A stretch of 64,000 nucleotides of DNA from assembly GCF_014645015.1 (NCBI RefSeq), contig NZ_BMLC01000001.1, positions 1,316,585 to 1,380,584 on the forward strand, in the 5' to 3' direction. The DNA comes from Salinibacterium xinjiangense (GTDB lineage: Bacteria; Actinomycetota; Actinomycetes; Actinomycetales; Microbacteriaceae). Under the pieces are notes generated by a model, which had not been told where the DNA came from, did not search any database, and saw only the letters and a program-made list of their open reading frames with translations. Positions within the stretch are counted from its first letter, which is position 1. Every line of letters begins with the position of its first letter. Position numbers and translations under genes: made by a program. This document shows positions 45,732-55,225 of this stretch, piece by piece.

Positions 45732-46339
45732 TCCTCGGCTCGCTCGCCGCCGTCGCCACCCTCGTCACCGAGGCGCGCGCTTCGACCCCCGCCGCGCGGC
45801 GGCTTCTCGTGGGAATCGTCGGACCGCCTGGGGCCGGCAAATCGACCATCGCCGCGGCTCTGGTCGAGCTGCTGCCGGCAGTGGCGCTGCTGCCGATGGA
45901 TGGCTTCCACCTCCCCCAGGCCGAGCTGCGTCGCCTCGGCCGCCGCGAGCGTATGGGCGCACCTGACACCTTCGACGTCGACGGGTTCGTGGCAACCCTC
46001 GCCGATGTTCGTAATTCGGGCCTTTCGGTCCCGGCCCCCGGCTTCGACCGCGGAATCGAGGAGCCGGTGCCCGGCGCGATCGTCATTTCGCAGGAGCTGT
46101 CAACTGTGGTGGTGGATGGCAACTACCTATTGCTGTGGGAGACAGCCGCGGCCCACCTCGACCTGGCGTTCTTCGTGGACGTCGATCACGACACCCGGAT
46201 CGGCCGGCTCGTCGAACGTCACGAGAAATTCGGCAAGTCGCCGGAACAGGCCCGGGCCTGGGCGCTCGGGCCCGACGAGGCCAATGCCGAGGTCATCACG
46301 GCGACGGCGACCCGCGCGGATCACGTCATCCGGCTGTAA
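45728..46339 (+). CDS. P-loop nucleoside/sugar kinase (uridine kinase-like)
   Basis: A 203-residue kinase with Walker A GPPGAGKSTIAAAL near residue 37, the LLPMDGFHL motif typical of the uridine kinase/phosphoribulokinase/FrcK group, and VVVDGNYLLL. RLVERHEKFGKSPEQA is the lid. The phosphorylated substrate is not determined, and related genes are annotated both as fructose-import kinases and as nucleoside kinases. The GTG at 45728 overlaps the upstream hydrolase stop. It is the end of a two-gene unit. Confidence 0.78.
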   Translation: MILGSLAAVATLVTEARASTPAARRLLVGIVGPPGAGKSTIAAALVELLPAVALLPMDGFHLPQAELRRLGRRERMGAPDTFDVDGFVATLADVRNSGLSVPAPGFDRGIEEPVPGAIVISQELSTVVVDGNYLLLWETAAAHLDLAFFVDVDHDTRIGRLVERHEKFGKSPEQARAWALGPDEANAEVITATATRADHVIRL

Positions 46340-46417
46340 CAACTACACCAACGGCGCGATCGGCATCGCGCAGGTACACGTGATCGGGACCCCCCATTCA
46401 GAAATGGCATGATGGTC

Positions 46418-46435
46418 TGGCCCCTTGCAGGGCCA
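46418..46435 (+). other. Leader hairpin before the APC permease
   Basis: TGGCCC (46418-46423) and GGGCCA (46430-46435) form a 6-bp stem with a 6-base loop, 21 bases before the GTG start. It could shape translation initiation. The -10 may be CATGAT near 46409. Confidence 0.35.
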
Positions 46436-46455
46436 TGACGTAATGGAGAACCGCC

Positions 46456-48435
46456 GTGAGCAGACCGAAGGTCATCGAGTTCCCGTCCCGTGTGGCGGGA
46501 GCGGGCGTCGCACCACCGCCCACCAACCGGTTCGCGCGATGGCTGCTCACTGACAAGGTGCAGCCCAACGGTCCCGAGGTCGCGGAATCGACAGCGCGCA
46601 CACACTCCTGGTGGAAGGTCATGACCCTCACCGGAGTCGACTACTTCTCGACCCTCTCCTACCTTCCGGGCATTGCCGCGTTGGCGGCCGGTGCGCTCTC
46701 GCCTCTCGCCACGCTGCTGATCGTGGCGCTGACGCTCCTCGGCATGTTGCCGATGTATCGACGAGTGGCGAAGGAGAGTCCCCACGGGCAGGGATCCGTC
46801 GCGATGCTCGAGAGACTGCTGCCATTCTGGCGGGGAAAATTCTTCGTACTCGTGCTGCTCGGCTTTGTGGCGACATCCTGGATCATCACGATCACCCTGT
46901 CATCGGCTGATGCCACGGTGCACCTTCTCGAAAACCCCTTCGTCCCCGATGCCCTCAGCGGACAGGCCGTGCCGATCACCATCGTGCTGCTGCTGATCCT
47001 CGGCGGTGTGTTTTTGAAGGGCTTCACCGAAGCGGTCAATGTGGCCATCCCGCTGGTCGCGGTGTTCCTTGGGCTCAACGCGGCCGTGATCGTGGCCGCA
47101 TTCATCGACATAGCAGCGAACCCGATCGCCGTGGATGACTGGATTGCCGCGCTGGGTTCGAGCGGTGGCGGCTGGAGCGGCGTCATTCTTCCCGCCCTCC
47201 TGGCGTTCCCCCTTCTGGTGCTCGGACTGTCCGGGTTCGAGACCGGCGTCAGCATGATGCCACTGGTCGCCGCCAAGGGTGCAACACCCGAGGAGCGGCT
47301 CGAGTCGCGCATCAGTAACACCCGTAAGTTACTCACCTCCGCGGCACTGATCATGAGCGTGTACCTGCTCTCATCGAGCCTGGTGACGACATTGCTGATC
47401 CCGGCGAAGGAGTTCGCCGCCGGCGGCGAGGCAAATGGTCGCGCGCTCGCCTACCTCGCGCACGGGTTGCTCGGGGAGGGCTTCGGAACCGTCTACGACA
47501 TCAGCAGCGTGCTCATCCTCTGGTTTGCTGGCGCCTCCGCCATGGCCGGCCTGATCAACATCGTTCCGCGATACCTGCCCTCCTACGGCATGGCGCCGGA
47601 ATGGAGCCGCGCGGTGCGTCCCGTGGTGCTGATCTATACGGCAATCAGTATCGTGCTGACGATCGGCTTCAATGCCGATGTCAATGCGCAGGCTGGCGCA
47701 TACGCCACCGGAATTCTCGCGATGATGGTCTCCGGAGCGGTCGCGGTGACGATCTCGGCGATCCGAAAGAAACAGCGCGCGGCAAGCATCGGTTTCGGCG
47801 TGCTCACCCTCGTCATGCTCTTCGCACTCATCGAGAACATCCGCGAGAAGCCCGATGGCATCGCGATCTCAGCCCTGTTCATCGCCGGGATCGTCACCAT
47901 CTCCCTGATCTCACGCGTCTCCCGCACCACAGAGTTGAGAGCGACGCGCATCGAGTTCGACGGTGAAGCCCAACGTTTCATCGAAGAGTCAGCCCGACAC
48001 GACGGGGAATTGAACATCATCGCCAACAAGATGGATGGCGGCGATCACGCAGAGTACCGGGCGAAGGAGAGGGAGCAGCGCGGGGTCAACCCCGTGCCTG
48101 GGCGCGCCAGCGTGCTTTTTCTCGAAATCCAAGTTGTCGATCCTTCCGAGTTCGGGGATGTCCTGTACGTTCGCGGGATCGACGTCGACGGTCATCGAAT
48201 CCTGCGCGCAGCGAGCCCTGCCATACCCAACGCGATCGCCGCTATCTTGCTCGCGTTGAGGGACGGTTCCGGGCTCAAACCTCACGCCTACTTCCAGTGG
48301 TCTGAGGGAAACCCCCTGGGACACCTGCTGCGCTACCTCATTCTTGGCAGGGGAGACACGGCACCGATTGTGCGGGAGATCCTGCGCGAAGTGGAGAAGG
48401 ATCCGAAGAAGAGGCCGGGCATCCACGTCGGCTGA
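46456..48435 (+). CDS. APC superfamily amino-acid permease with large C-terminal domain
   Basis: A 659-residue transporter. After a 50-residue cytosolic start, about 12 helices run from [21 protein letters not shown] to about residue 490 (including [21 protein letters not shown]). A soluble C-terminal domain of about 165 residues follows ([12 protein letters not shown], then [17 protein letters not shown] and [11 protein letters not shown]). The membrane part resembles amino-acid/polyamine permeases, and the C-terminal domain is not one I recognise by name. The GTG at 46456 is fixed by the [11 protein letters not shown] start and a GGAG ribosome site. It converges with the GH15 gene, 36 bases apart. 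Confidence 0.82.
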   Translation: MSRPKVIEFPSRVAGAGVAPPPTNRFARWLLTDKVQPNGPEVAESTARTHSWWKVMTLTGVDYFSTLSYLPGIAALAAGALSPLATLLIVALTLLGMLPMYRRVAKESPHGQGSVAMLERLLPFWRGKFFVLVLLGFVATSWIITITLSSADATVHLLENPFVPDALSGQAVPITIVLLLILGGVFLKGFTEAVNVAIPLVAVFLGLNAAVIVAAFIDIAANPIAVDDWIAALGSSGGGWSGVILPALLAFPLLVLGLSGFETGVSMMPLVAAKGATPEERLESRISNTRKLLTSAALIMSVYLLSSSLVTTLLIPAKEFAAGGEANGRALAYLAHGLLGEGFGTVYDISSVLILWFAGASAMAGLINIVPRYLPSYGMAPEWSRAVRPVVLIYTAISIVLTIGFNADVNAQAGAYATGILAMMVSGAVAVTISAIRKKQRAASIGFGVLTLVMLFALIENIREKPDGIAISALFIAGIVTISLISRVSRTTELRATRIEFDGEAQRFIEESARHDGELNIIANKMDGGDHAEYRAKEREQRGVNPVPGRASVLFLEIQVVDPSEFGDVLYVRGIDVDGHRILRAASPAIPNAIAAILLALRDGSGLKPHAYFQWSEGNPLGHLLRYLILGRGDTAPIVREILREVEKDPKKRPGIHVG

Positions 48436-48471
48436 GCTCCCCCACCAGCGTCGGCCCCGCCACGGCGGAGT

Positions 48472-50280
48472 TCAGGCCACCTCGTTGATGGTGATCGCGG
48501 CATTCACGAGAGCCAGGTGGCTTAGGCCCTGTGGCAGATTCCCCAGAAACGCGCCATCGCCCGGCTCGATCATCTCGGCGAGGATACCGACGTCGTTGCT
48601 GAGCTCGACCAGCTCATCCATCATGGCGACCGCTTCATCGCGGCGCCCGACGCAGGCCAGCGATGCGGCCATCCAGAAGGAGCACGCGACGAAGGCGCCC
48701 TCCTCGGCATCGACCCCGGTGTACCGGTAGAGCAGGTGCCCTCGACCGAGCCGTGCCCTCAGCGCGTCGATAGTGGTCGACATCCGCTCGCCGCGGTCGA
48801 AGCCACTCGGCGCATGAAGCAGCACTGACGCGTCGAGAGACTCCGCACCAGGCCACGCCACGTACGACTGCATCGCCTCAGACCAGCAGTTCTCGGCGAC
48901 CCACTGCACGATCACGTCCCGCTCGATACGCCAGTGTTCTGAAGAGCCCGGGATCTGCCCGAGTTCATGGAGTTCGATCGCGCTGTCGAGAGCCTGCCAG
49001 CATCCCATCGCCGAGGAGGTGTAACGCTGCAGCTCCGGGAGCTCCCACATGCCCGAGTCTGGCTGCTGCCAGATGTCGCAGACACGGTCGGCAACGGATG
49101 CCAGCATCCTGCCCGTCGCGACATCGAGCACGTTGCCCGCACGCACGTAGTTGAGCATCAGCGAGAGGAGGTCGCCGAAGATGCCGTGCTGCGACTGCTC
49201 GCCGGCCGGATTACCTTCGACGACGGGACCAATCCCCCGCCATCCCGGCACGCTCAGCCTGGTCGTGCCCGCGGGAAGATCGCCAGCCAGCGTGTAGAAG
49301 ATGTCGAGTTCGGATTCGCCGCCATGAGCCCGGATGGTGCGCATGAGCCAGGCGACCGCTGCCTGGGTCTCCTCGCGCAGGCCGAACCTCGTGAGGGCGT
49401 GCACCGTGTACGCGAGGTCGCGAATCCACGCGAATCGGTAGTCCCAGTTCTTATTGCCGTCGATGTTCTCTGGAACGGATGTCGTGGCCGCGGCCGCGAT
49501 CGACCCGGTCGGCGCGTAGATCAGCAGCTTGAGTGCGAGCGCGCTGCGCTGCACGTCGGCCGCCCACGGCCCGTCGTAACCGAAGTCTCGCGACCATTCC
49601 TGCCAGCCGTGGATCGTGCGGTCGAGCGCTACATCCGTCAGCTCGGGACTCGGCACGTGCAGCGGTTCATCGGCCGCACCCGCGACGACCAGCAGGTGGC
49701 GCGACTTCGGCGCAGTCGTGAAGCTACCCACAACCGCTCGACTGCCGCCTCCCCTCGGTCCATGGTCGATTCCGCGCACCGCCATCGTGACGCCGCCCAC
49801 CCTCAGGATCTTGCCGTGCGTCGTGGTGTCGACCCACGGGGTGGCTGTGGCCAGCGCCGTGCCGGGCGCCACCCTCCATCGGAACGTGACGGCGCCCTTG
49901 ACCCCGTCGATGCGCCTTGCAAGCTCTACCCACGGCAGGCGCCCGGCAAACCCGGTGATGAGAGCATCGGTGACGATAGCGACTCCGGATTTCGTCGTGA
50001 ACGTTGTCGTCAGCACATTGGTCGACTCGATGTATTCGCGAGTGACGATGAAATCGTCAGCGGGCGCGAGTTCGATCGATCCGCCGTGCTCAGCGTCGAG
50101 CAACCTCGCGAACACCGGGCGTGAGTCGATGCTCGGGATGGGCAGCCAGTCGATGCCTCCGTCGCAGGCGACCAGCGCGATGCTGCGGCCGTCACCGATC
50201 GCGGCATAGGAACGCAGATCGACGTAGCCATCGACGCGATCGGTACTCAACTGCTGCGATGACTTTCTCGGTGCGGCCAT
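48472..50280 (-). CDS. Glycoside hydrolase family 15 (glucoamylase/trehalase-like)
   Basis: A 602-residue cytosolic glucosidase. The N-terminal beta-sandwich domain begins DLRSYAAIGDGRSIALVACD with GIDWLPIPS. The (alpha/alpha)6 catalytic domain (about 245-600) has NWDYRFAWIRDLAYTVHAL. The expected acid is in PDSGMWELPE, and the expected base in GILAEMIEPGDGAFLGNLPQ, followed by GLSHLALVNAAI. The family hydrolyses alpha-glucosides, and actinobacterial forms include trehalases. No signal peptide is present. The ATG at 50280 lies six bases from TAGGAT. Confidence 0.9.
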   Translation of the reverse strand: MAAPRKSSQQLSTDRVDGYVDLRSYAAIGDGRSIALVACDGGIDWLPIPSIDSRPVFARLLDAEHGGSIELAPADDFIVTREYIESTNVLTTTFTTKSGVAIVTDALITGFAGRLPWVELARRIDGVKGAVTFRWRVAPGTALATATPWVDTTTHGKILRVGGVTMAVRGIDHGPRGGGSRAVVGSFTTAPKSRHLLVVAGAADEPLHVPSPELTDVALDRTIHGWQEWSRDFGYDGPWAADVQRSALALKLLIYAPTGSIAAAATTSVPENIDGNKNWDYRFAWIRDLAYTVHALTRFGLREETQAAVAWLMRTIRAHGGESELDIFYTLAGDLPAGTTRLSVPGWRGIGPVVEGNPAGEQSQHGIFGDLLSLMLNYVRAGNVLDVATGRMLASVADRVCDIWQQPDSGMWELPELQRYTSSAMGCWQALDSAIELHELGQIPGSSEHWRIERDVIVQWVAENCWSEAMQSYVAWPGAESLDASVLLHAPSGFDRGERMSTTIDALRARLGRGHLLYRYTGVDAEEGAFVACSFWMAASLACVGRRDEAVAMMDELVELSNDVGILAEMIEPGDGAFLGNLPQGLSHLALVNAAITINEVA

Positions 50281-50286
50281 CTTTCG

Positions 50287-50292
50287 ATCCTA
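50287..50292 (-). promoter_or_regulatory. -10 box of the GH15 gene
   Basis: TAGGAT, then CGAAAG, then the ATG at 50280 on the minus strand. Confidence 0.45.
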
Positions 50293-50333
50293 AGTTGGGG
50301 GCCAATGCTTGCGCATGGGCTTGACGTCGCCGC

Positions 50334-51116
50334 TTACAGGCTGCCGGCCGCCCGCTCTGCAAAGACGACCACCTCGTCGTGGTCGCTGTCATAGACGAAC
50401 TGCAGCGCCGGCGCTCCGGGAAACGCCGTCGTCAGCTCGTCGGGTAAACCCTCCCTCGTCATCACGAACTGGACGGTTGCGGGAAATCCGCCAGCTGAGC
50501 AGCCGTTGAAAGCCGGCCCAGAGAACGAGTTGGAATCCGGATCTGAGATGTCTGTATCCACATAGAGGATCAGGCAGTCGTCATCGGGCCCCGAAGCAAA
50601 AGCGCCGTACCGGGCGTGCACGATCCTGAGACCGTAGAAGAGCTGAAACCCCTCTGACGTGCTGAAAGTGCTGGTCCGGGGGCCGCTGAAGATGCTCGGC
50701 ACCTCGTATTCGGGGGCCGCTGACAGGCGGGCAACCTGGTCGGCACCGGTTCGCAGCGGATCGGTTTGCACGCGCTCAACCAGGGTCGGCGACACGGCGA
50801 CGATCGATCCGATGAACGCCACACCGAGCACGAGCAGGAGGGTGGAACGGCGGATTCTCCACGACTGTTCACGCCGACGGCGCGCCGGAGGTTCCGTGCC
50901 GTCCTCGATGGCGGTGACCAGCTTCGGAACCGGGCCAGAAGTCGGGTCAGAAGTCGGGTCAGAAACGCCCTCGACCACGGGCGGCTGCTGTTCACGCTCC
51001 TCGCCCTCCAGTTCACGAAGCCGTTCGAGCGCGTCAGGATCCAGATGGATATCTGCGTCCGGCCCGTAGGCCCTTATCCGCAAGGCCCGCAGCTCGTCGT
51101 CACTTCCTCGCGCCAT
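50334..51116 (-). CDS. Hypothetical single-helix membrane protein
   Basis: A 260-residue protein whose start (DDELRALRIRAYGPDADIHL) recurs in Microbacteriaceae membrane proteins. A 90-residue cytosolic part with an SDPTSDPTSGP repeat is followed by one helix (STLLLVLGVAFIGSIVAVSP) and an extracellular domain of about 145 residues with two cysteines (DDCLIL and NGCSAGG) that could form a disulfide. Function unknown. CAAGAT is six bases before the ATG, a weaker form of the leaderless pattern. Confidence 0.65.
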   Translation of the reverse strand: MARGSDDELRALRIRAYGPDADIHLDPDALERLRELEGEEREQQPPVVEGVSDPTSDPTSGPVPKLVTAIEDGTEPPARRRREQSWRIRRSTLLLVLGVAFIGSIVAVSPTLVERVQTDPLRTGADQVARLSAAPEYEVPSIFSGPRTSTFSTSEGFQLFYGLRIVHARYGAFASGPDDDCLILYVDTDISDPDSNSFSGPAFNGCSAGGFPATVQFVMTREGLPDELTTAFPGAPALQFVYDSDHDEVVVFAERAAGSL

Positions 51117-51265
51117 ACCCCGATCTTGTCACCGCGTCCGCTCGGGGTGGAAGGGTTCGGGGTTTCCCTGCTGGGTGTCATCCGATGACCCGTGAGATCG
51201 TTGGGTGCATGGATGGTGATCCTGGGCGGGGCCCCTGATCGGCACGCGACGCAGTCCTGCTCGTT

Positions 51266-51300
51266 GATCACCCGAACCGCTGTCGCAGTTCGGGTCGATC
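51266..51300 (-). terminator. Terminator of the seven-gene operon
   Basis: GATC-ACCCGAAC (51266-51277) pairs with GTTCGGGT-C-GATC (51288-51300) over 12 bp with one bulge and a 10-base loop. It lies 37-71 bases beyond the GMC gene stop. The remaining 220-base interval contains no gene. Confidence 0.6.
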
Positions 51301-51336
51301 TGACCCGAGTCCAGCGCCGCCGCTCGACGCCCTTCG

Positions 51337-52878
51337 TCAGCCCAGCATCCTGTCGGCGGTCCGCAGCGAGAGTGCCATCTGCGTGAGGCACGGGTTCGCA
51401 CTGAGCGCGCTGGGGAATGTGGAGTTGTCGCAGATCCAGAGGTTGGGGATGTCATGGCTGCGCCCGTCTGCATCCACGACGCCCTGAGCCGGGTCGGCGC
51501 TCATGCGGCAGGTACCGAGGGTGTGTGCGGTGCGGGCCAGCACCCGTGTCTCGAGCGCACCCGCCGCGTCGAGAATACGAGTCATGACTGCCGTCGCGTG
51601 CTCGTTGATCGCCTGCTCATTCGGGCCGGTTGTGACGGTGACGATCGCGCGCGGGACGCCCCATTCGTCTATCTCGTCGGCCAGCACGAGCCTGTTGTTC
51701 TCTGTGGGAAGGCATTCGCCGTTCATGCCGATGCCGGCAGTGAAGCGCCAGGCGTCGAGCTCATCCATCAGCTCGCTGCCCCAGAGCCCGCCTCCTCGTA
51801 CGAGGCCGGTGGCGTAGGTCAGCGGCATCGCGCCGAGGCTTTGCAGGAGGTATCCGCCCGCGAAGTCGACGCTGTCGGGGCGCACGAAGTCTTCGCTGAT
51901 GAGGCCGGAGGGATAGCCGCGATAGCTCCGCATCTGCTCGTCGAACCGGCCCCACACCTGCACGGCGCCATGGGCGAGGAAGTTGCTCCCCACCTGGCCA
52001 CTCGAGTTGGCGAGCCCGGTGTTCAGCAGCAGGCGCGGAGTCTCGATGCCGCCGCCGGCGAGCACGAGGTTCGCGCAGCGCTGCCGGAACTCCCGGCCGT
52101 CGTGCCGGTATACGACCGCCGAAACTCGGCCGAGTATGTCTCGTTCGATGCCGTGCACCATGGAGTCGGGCCTGATCTCCGCCCCGGCCGCGACGGCCAC
52201 GGGAAGATAGGTGTTCGCCGTGGTCGCCTTGGTACCGTAGCGCTCGCCCTGGTGAATAGTGCCGAGGTTCTGGCTGGCACGGCGCCGCCCGTGATGGGGC
52301 TGGTCGCGTTCGCGACTCAGGATGGCAGCCGGGGCATCAGTGGCCCGGATCCCGAGGCGCGCGCATCCGGCGGCCATGATGTCGGCTGAAGCATTGCGGT
52401 CGACGGGCGGTTCGAGATACTCCCGCTCCGGATCCCATGGATACGGGGTCGCGCCCGAGACGCCGATGGTGCGCTCGACGTCGATAATGTATCGGATCAG
52501 CTCGTCGTGGTCGACGGGCCAGTCTGCCCCGAGCCCGGACTCGGTGAAGAGGTTCATGTCGCGGGGGTCGGGTCGGGGCGTGAAGGCACCCCAGTGCAAC
52601 GTTCCCCCGCCGACACCCCAGCCGCTGTTGTTGAGGCCGAACGCGGTCGGTGAGTCACCACCGCTGAGCCGCTCCGACATCCAGTTGATTCGCGGGGCTT
52701 CGACCTCGTCGTTGGTGAATTCGTCGGGGTCGAAGTTGGGCCCGGCCTCGAGGGCGACGACGCGGAGGCCACGTTCCGCGAGCCGCGCCAGCAGGGGGGC
52801 GCCGCCCGCGCCGGTTCCGATCACGACGAAGTCGACTACGTCGTCGTGCGCGTAGGTGCGCATGTCATGTAAGTTCAC
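51337..52878 (-). CDS. GMC-type FAD oxidoreductase
   Basis: A 513-residue flavoprotein with DFVVIGTGAGGAPLLARLAE (FAD Rossmann), GWGVGGGTLHWGAFTPRP, CANLVLAGGGIETPRLLLN, and the C-terminal HTLGTCRMSADP and LWICDNSTFPSALSANPCLT blocks with the catalytic histidine region. It resembles the large subunit of gluconate 2-dehydrogenase-like GMC enzymes, and the partner small-subunit domain is fused to the protein just upstream. No Tat signal is seen, so it is probably cytosolic. I chose the GTG at 52878 because it overlaps the preceding stop (GTGA) and has GGAAAG in front. The ATG at 52863 is the alternative. It is the last gene of the seven-gene operon. Confidence 0.87.
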   Translation of the reverse strand: MNLHDMRTYAHDDVVDFVVIGTGAGGAPLLARLAERGLRVVALEAGPNFDPDEFTNDEVEAPRINWMSERLSGGDSPTAFGLNNSGWGVGGGTLHWGAFTPRPDPRDMNLFTESGLGADWPVDHDELIRYIIDVERTIGVSGATPYPWDPEREYLEPPVDRNASADIMAAGCARLGIRATDAPAAILSRERDQPHHGRRRASQNLGTIHQGERYGTKATTANTYLPVAVAAGAEIRPDSMVHGIERDILGRVSAVVYRHDGREFRQRCANLVLAGGGIETPRLLLNTGLANSSGQVGSNFLAHGAVQVWGRFDEQMRSYRGYPSGLISEDFVRPDSVDFAGGYLLQSLGAMPLTYATGLVRGGGLWGSELMDELDAWRFTAGIGMNGECLPTENNRLVLADEIDEWGVPRAIVTVTTGPNEQAINEHATAVMTRILDAAGALETRVLARTAHTLGTCRMSADPAQGVVDADGRSHDIPNLWICDNSTFPSALSANPCLTQMALSLRTADRMLG

Positions 52879-54320
52879 AAGTTGCTTTCCTTGATTAGCT
52901 GGTCGGAGCCCAGCTCTGCGGGCTCCCAGGAGTCGCGCGTGCCTGCGCCCAGGTTCACATAGCCGGCGGGCTTGGCGCCTGGGCCACTGGTCGCGAATCC
53001 GTCGTAGCCGACGCGGGCAAGCGATGCAGGATGCGCCAGCCAGGTGCGAGCCAGGTCGGTGCGCACATCGTCGAACCATCGCCGCAGCACATCACCGCTC
53101 CATGGCCCATCACCGTCGGACCTGCCGCCGTCGAATCTGCCACCATCGAACTCAGCGCCGTCTAACTTGCCGGCATCGAACTCGCCGGCAAGGATCGTGC
53201 GGATGAGGTCGTCCTGCTGCGCCCGACCGCCAGGCCAGACGGATGCCACGGTGTCGAGCCCGCGCCGGTAGGCGGTTGCATCATCCGGAAGCTCCGCGGG
53301 CCGCCACCCATCACCGCGGCCCGTCGCCAGGTCGGCGTCGATGCGCGCGGCAAGGTCGATGCGTCGATCTCCGGATTGAGGCACCAGCCGGTCTGCAAGC
53401 GTGCGAAGTGTCGCGAGCTGCTCCGGCGACAGTGTCGTCGGCGAGTAGTTGGCGTCGTCGGCTATTGCGCGCTGTGCCAGGAGGGCGCGCGCCTCGACTG
53501 CGGTGCGGCTGGAGGCGATCATGCGACTCCACTCGGGAGCGACCGCTGGGGCTGCCGACGCCGTCGATTCCCAGAAATGCACGATCTCCGCAGCGACCTC
53601 GGGTGCGCGCTCGTAGGCAAGCAGGTGACCCGTCGCCGCGAACGACACGAAGCGTGCCCGCGGGTACACGGCGCTGAGGAGGCCCGGCTGTACCGAAGCC
53701 CCGAGATCGTCGTCATCCTCACCCGCCAGCACGATGACAGGAAGGTCGATCACACCGACGGCGGCCGAGACATCCTCCCGGCTGCCCTCGCTGATCCATC
53801 GCTGCCAGGCGAGCGGCGACATCCGTCGAACCAGGGCGACGGCATCCTGTTCCAGGTTTACTGCCAGTGGTGTGGCCACGTTCTGCGCCACGTACTCGCG
53901 CGCGTCGATCTCCGATAACGCGCCGTCTTCCGCCCAGGAGAGCATGAGGGCACGCTTCTCGTCGCCCATGGGCTCGGGCGTTGGCGGGGATGGCGCGAGC
54001 AGGACGGCGCCGGTGAGGCCGAAGACGTTCGCGTGGCCGCTCAACGTGCGTGCGGCCACGAGTGCCGCGGCCTTGCCACCCATGCTGTGGGCTGCGAGCA
54101 GCCATGGCCCGCCATCGGCTTCGGCCTCGATCACCGCGAGCGCGGCATCGGCGAGGGCATTCACCGAGCCGTCCGCGGCATCCGGAGCTTCACCGTGCCC
54201 CGGCAGATCGATGCCGATAACGCGGAATCGGTCACCGAGAGCCGCGGCCAGCGGTGCCGCCGATGCGCCACCGAAACCGAGGCCGTGGAGAAAGAAGACC
54301 GTGCAGTCGTGCCGGGTCAC
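52875..54320 (-). CDS. Alpha/beta hydrolase fused to a gluconate 2-dehydrogenase subunit 3 domain
   Basis: A 481-residue fusion. Residues 1-255 are an alpha/beta hydrolase: FFLHGLGFGG oxyanion site, AAHSMGGKAAAL with the nucleophile Ser near 97, and an ATGHLLAYERAPE histidine. Residues about 285-475 are a gluconate 2-dehydrogenase subunit-3-like domain (SPEQLATLRTLADRLVPQ, RTWLAHPASLARVGYDGF). Between them, about 375-395 is a GEFDAGKLDGAEFDGGRFDG repeat encoded by 15-bp DNA repeats. The second domain normally pairs with a GMC subunit, which is the next gene. The GTG at 54320 overlaps the SDR stop and its own stop overlaps the GMC start. The fusion suggests hydrolysis and oxidation of one substrate. 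Confidence 0.8.
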   Translation of the reverse strand: MTRHDCTVFFLHGLGFGGASAAPLAAALGDRFRVIGIDLPGHGEAPDAADGSVNALADAALAVIEAEADGGPWLLAAHSMGGKAAALVAARTLSGHANVFGLTGAVLLAPSPPTPEPMGDEKRALMLSWAEDGALSEIDAREYVAQNVATPLAVNLEQDAVALVRRMSPLAWQRWISEGSREDVSAAVGVIDLPVIVLAGEDDDDLGASVQPGLLSAVYPRARFVSFAATGHLLAYERAPEVAAEIVHFWESTASAAPAVAPEWSRMIASSRTAVEARALLAQRAIADDANYSPTTLSPEQLATLRTLADRLVPQSGDRRIDLAARIDADLATGRGDGWRPAELPDDATAYRRGLDTVASVWPGGRAQQDDLIRTILAGEFDAGKLDGAEFDGGRFDGGRSDGDGPWSGDVLRRWFDDVRTDLARTWLAHPASLARVGYDGFATSGPGAKPAGYVNLGAGTRDSWEPAELGSDQLIKESNL

Positions 54321-55216
54321 GGGGTGACCATGCCGCCGTTGACGTTGAGGGTCGCGCCAGAGACATAGCTCGATTCGGCGGAAGCGAGGAAGACATAGGC
54401 GGGGGCGAGCTCCGCTGGCTGCCCGGAACGGCGGTAGGCGCTCTCGTCGTCGAACGCCTCCATCTGCTCATCTGACACGCCGCCCGAAACCTGCAGCGCA
54501 GTCCACACGGGGCCGGGTGCGACCACATTGACCCGGATACCCCGGGGCGCCAACTGCAGCGCGAGCCCCTTGGACAGGTTGTTGATCGCCGCTTTCGTCG
54601 CGGCGTAATCGAGGCGATCCGGTGCAGGCTTATAGGCCTCCAACGACGCCGTGTTGATGATGCTGGCACCCTCCGGCAGGTGAGCGAGGGCAGACTTCGT
54701 GATCCAGAAATTCGCGAACACGTTCGTTCGGAACGTCAGCTCGAACTGCTCGTCAGTCAGATCTTCGATGCGATCGACGGCGACCTGTTTGCCGGCATTA
54801 TTGACGAGGATGTCGAGACCACCGAGCACGCGCACGGTTTCATCGACGATCTCGCGACACCGGGCCGGGTCAGTGATGTCCGCGGCAATCGAGTGACCCT
54901 TCGTTCCCGCCTCCTCGATGAGGCCCAGGATACGCTCGGCGTCCTGCTGCTCAGCGGGCAGGTGCACGATGACCACATCAGCCCCTTCGCGGGCGAACGC
55001 GATCGCCACGGCACCGCCGATGCCGGAGTCGCCGCCCGTGATGAGCGCCTTGCGTCCGGTGAGCCGCCCAGTGCCGCGGTAGGTCGATTCCCCGAGGTCG
55101 GGCACCGGCGTCATCTGCGCCTGCACCCCCGGGACGGGCTGATGCTGCACGGGCGGCTCGACGCGCCCATAGCGCTTCACAGGATTTCCGAAGGTGTACT
55201 GGTCAGGCATCGTCAT
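54317..55216 (-). CDS. SDR family oxidoreductase (YdaD/YhxC-like)
   Basis: A 299-residue short-chain dehydrogenase with a 50-residue leader peptide-like extension (PVPDLGESTYRGTGRLTGRK) typical of the general-stress SDR group. NAD(P) site is ITGGDSGIGGAVAIAFAREG, NNAGKQ is the structural Asn motif, and the catalytic triad is Ser in NTASLEAY with YAATKAA. The C-terminus (SGATLNVNGGMV) is family-like. AAGGAG precedes the ATG. Nine bases separate it from the glycosyltransferase gene, and the next gene overlaps by four. Confidence 0.88.
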   Translation of the reverse strand: MTMPDQYTFGNPVKRYGRVEPPVQHQPVPGVQAQMTPVPDLGESTYRGTGRLTGRKALITGGDSGIGGAVAIAFAREGADVVIVHLPAEQQDAERILGLIEEAGTKGHSIAADITDPARCREIVDETVRVLGGLDILVNNAGKQVAVDRIEDLTDEQFELTFRTNVFANFWITKSALAHLPEGASIINTASLEAYKPAPDRLDYAATKAAINNLSKGLALQLAPRGIRVNVVAPGPVWTALQVSGGVSDEQMEAFDDESAYRRSGQPAELAPAYVFLASAESSYVSGATLNVNGGMVTP

Positions 55217-55225
55217 AGCTCCTTA

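Noticed and set aside
50334-51116. The hypothetical gene as an eighth member of the seven-gene operon
   Set aside because: A 220-base gap with a 12-bp stem separates it from the GMC gene, and it has its own -10-like hexamer.
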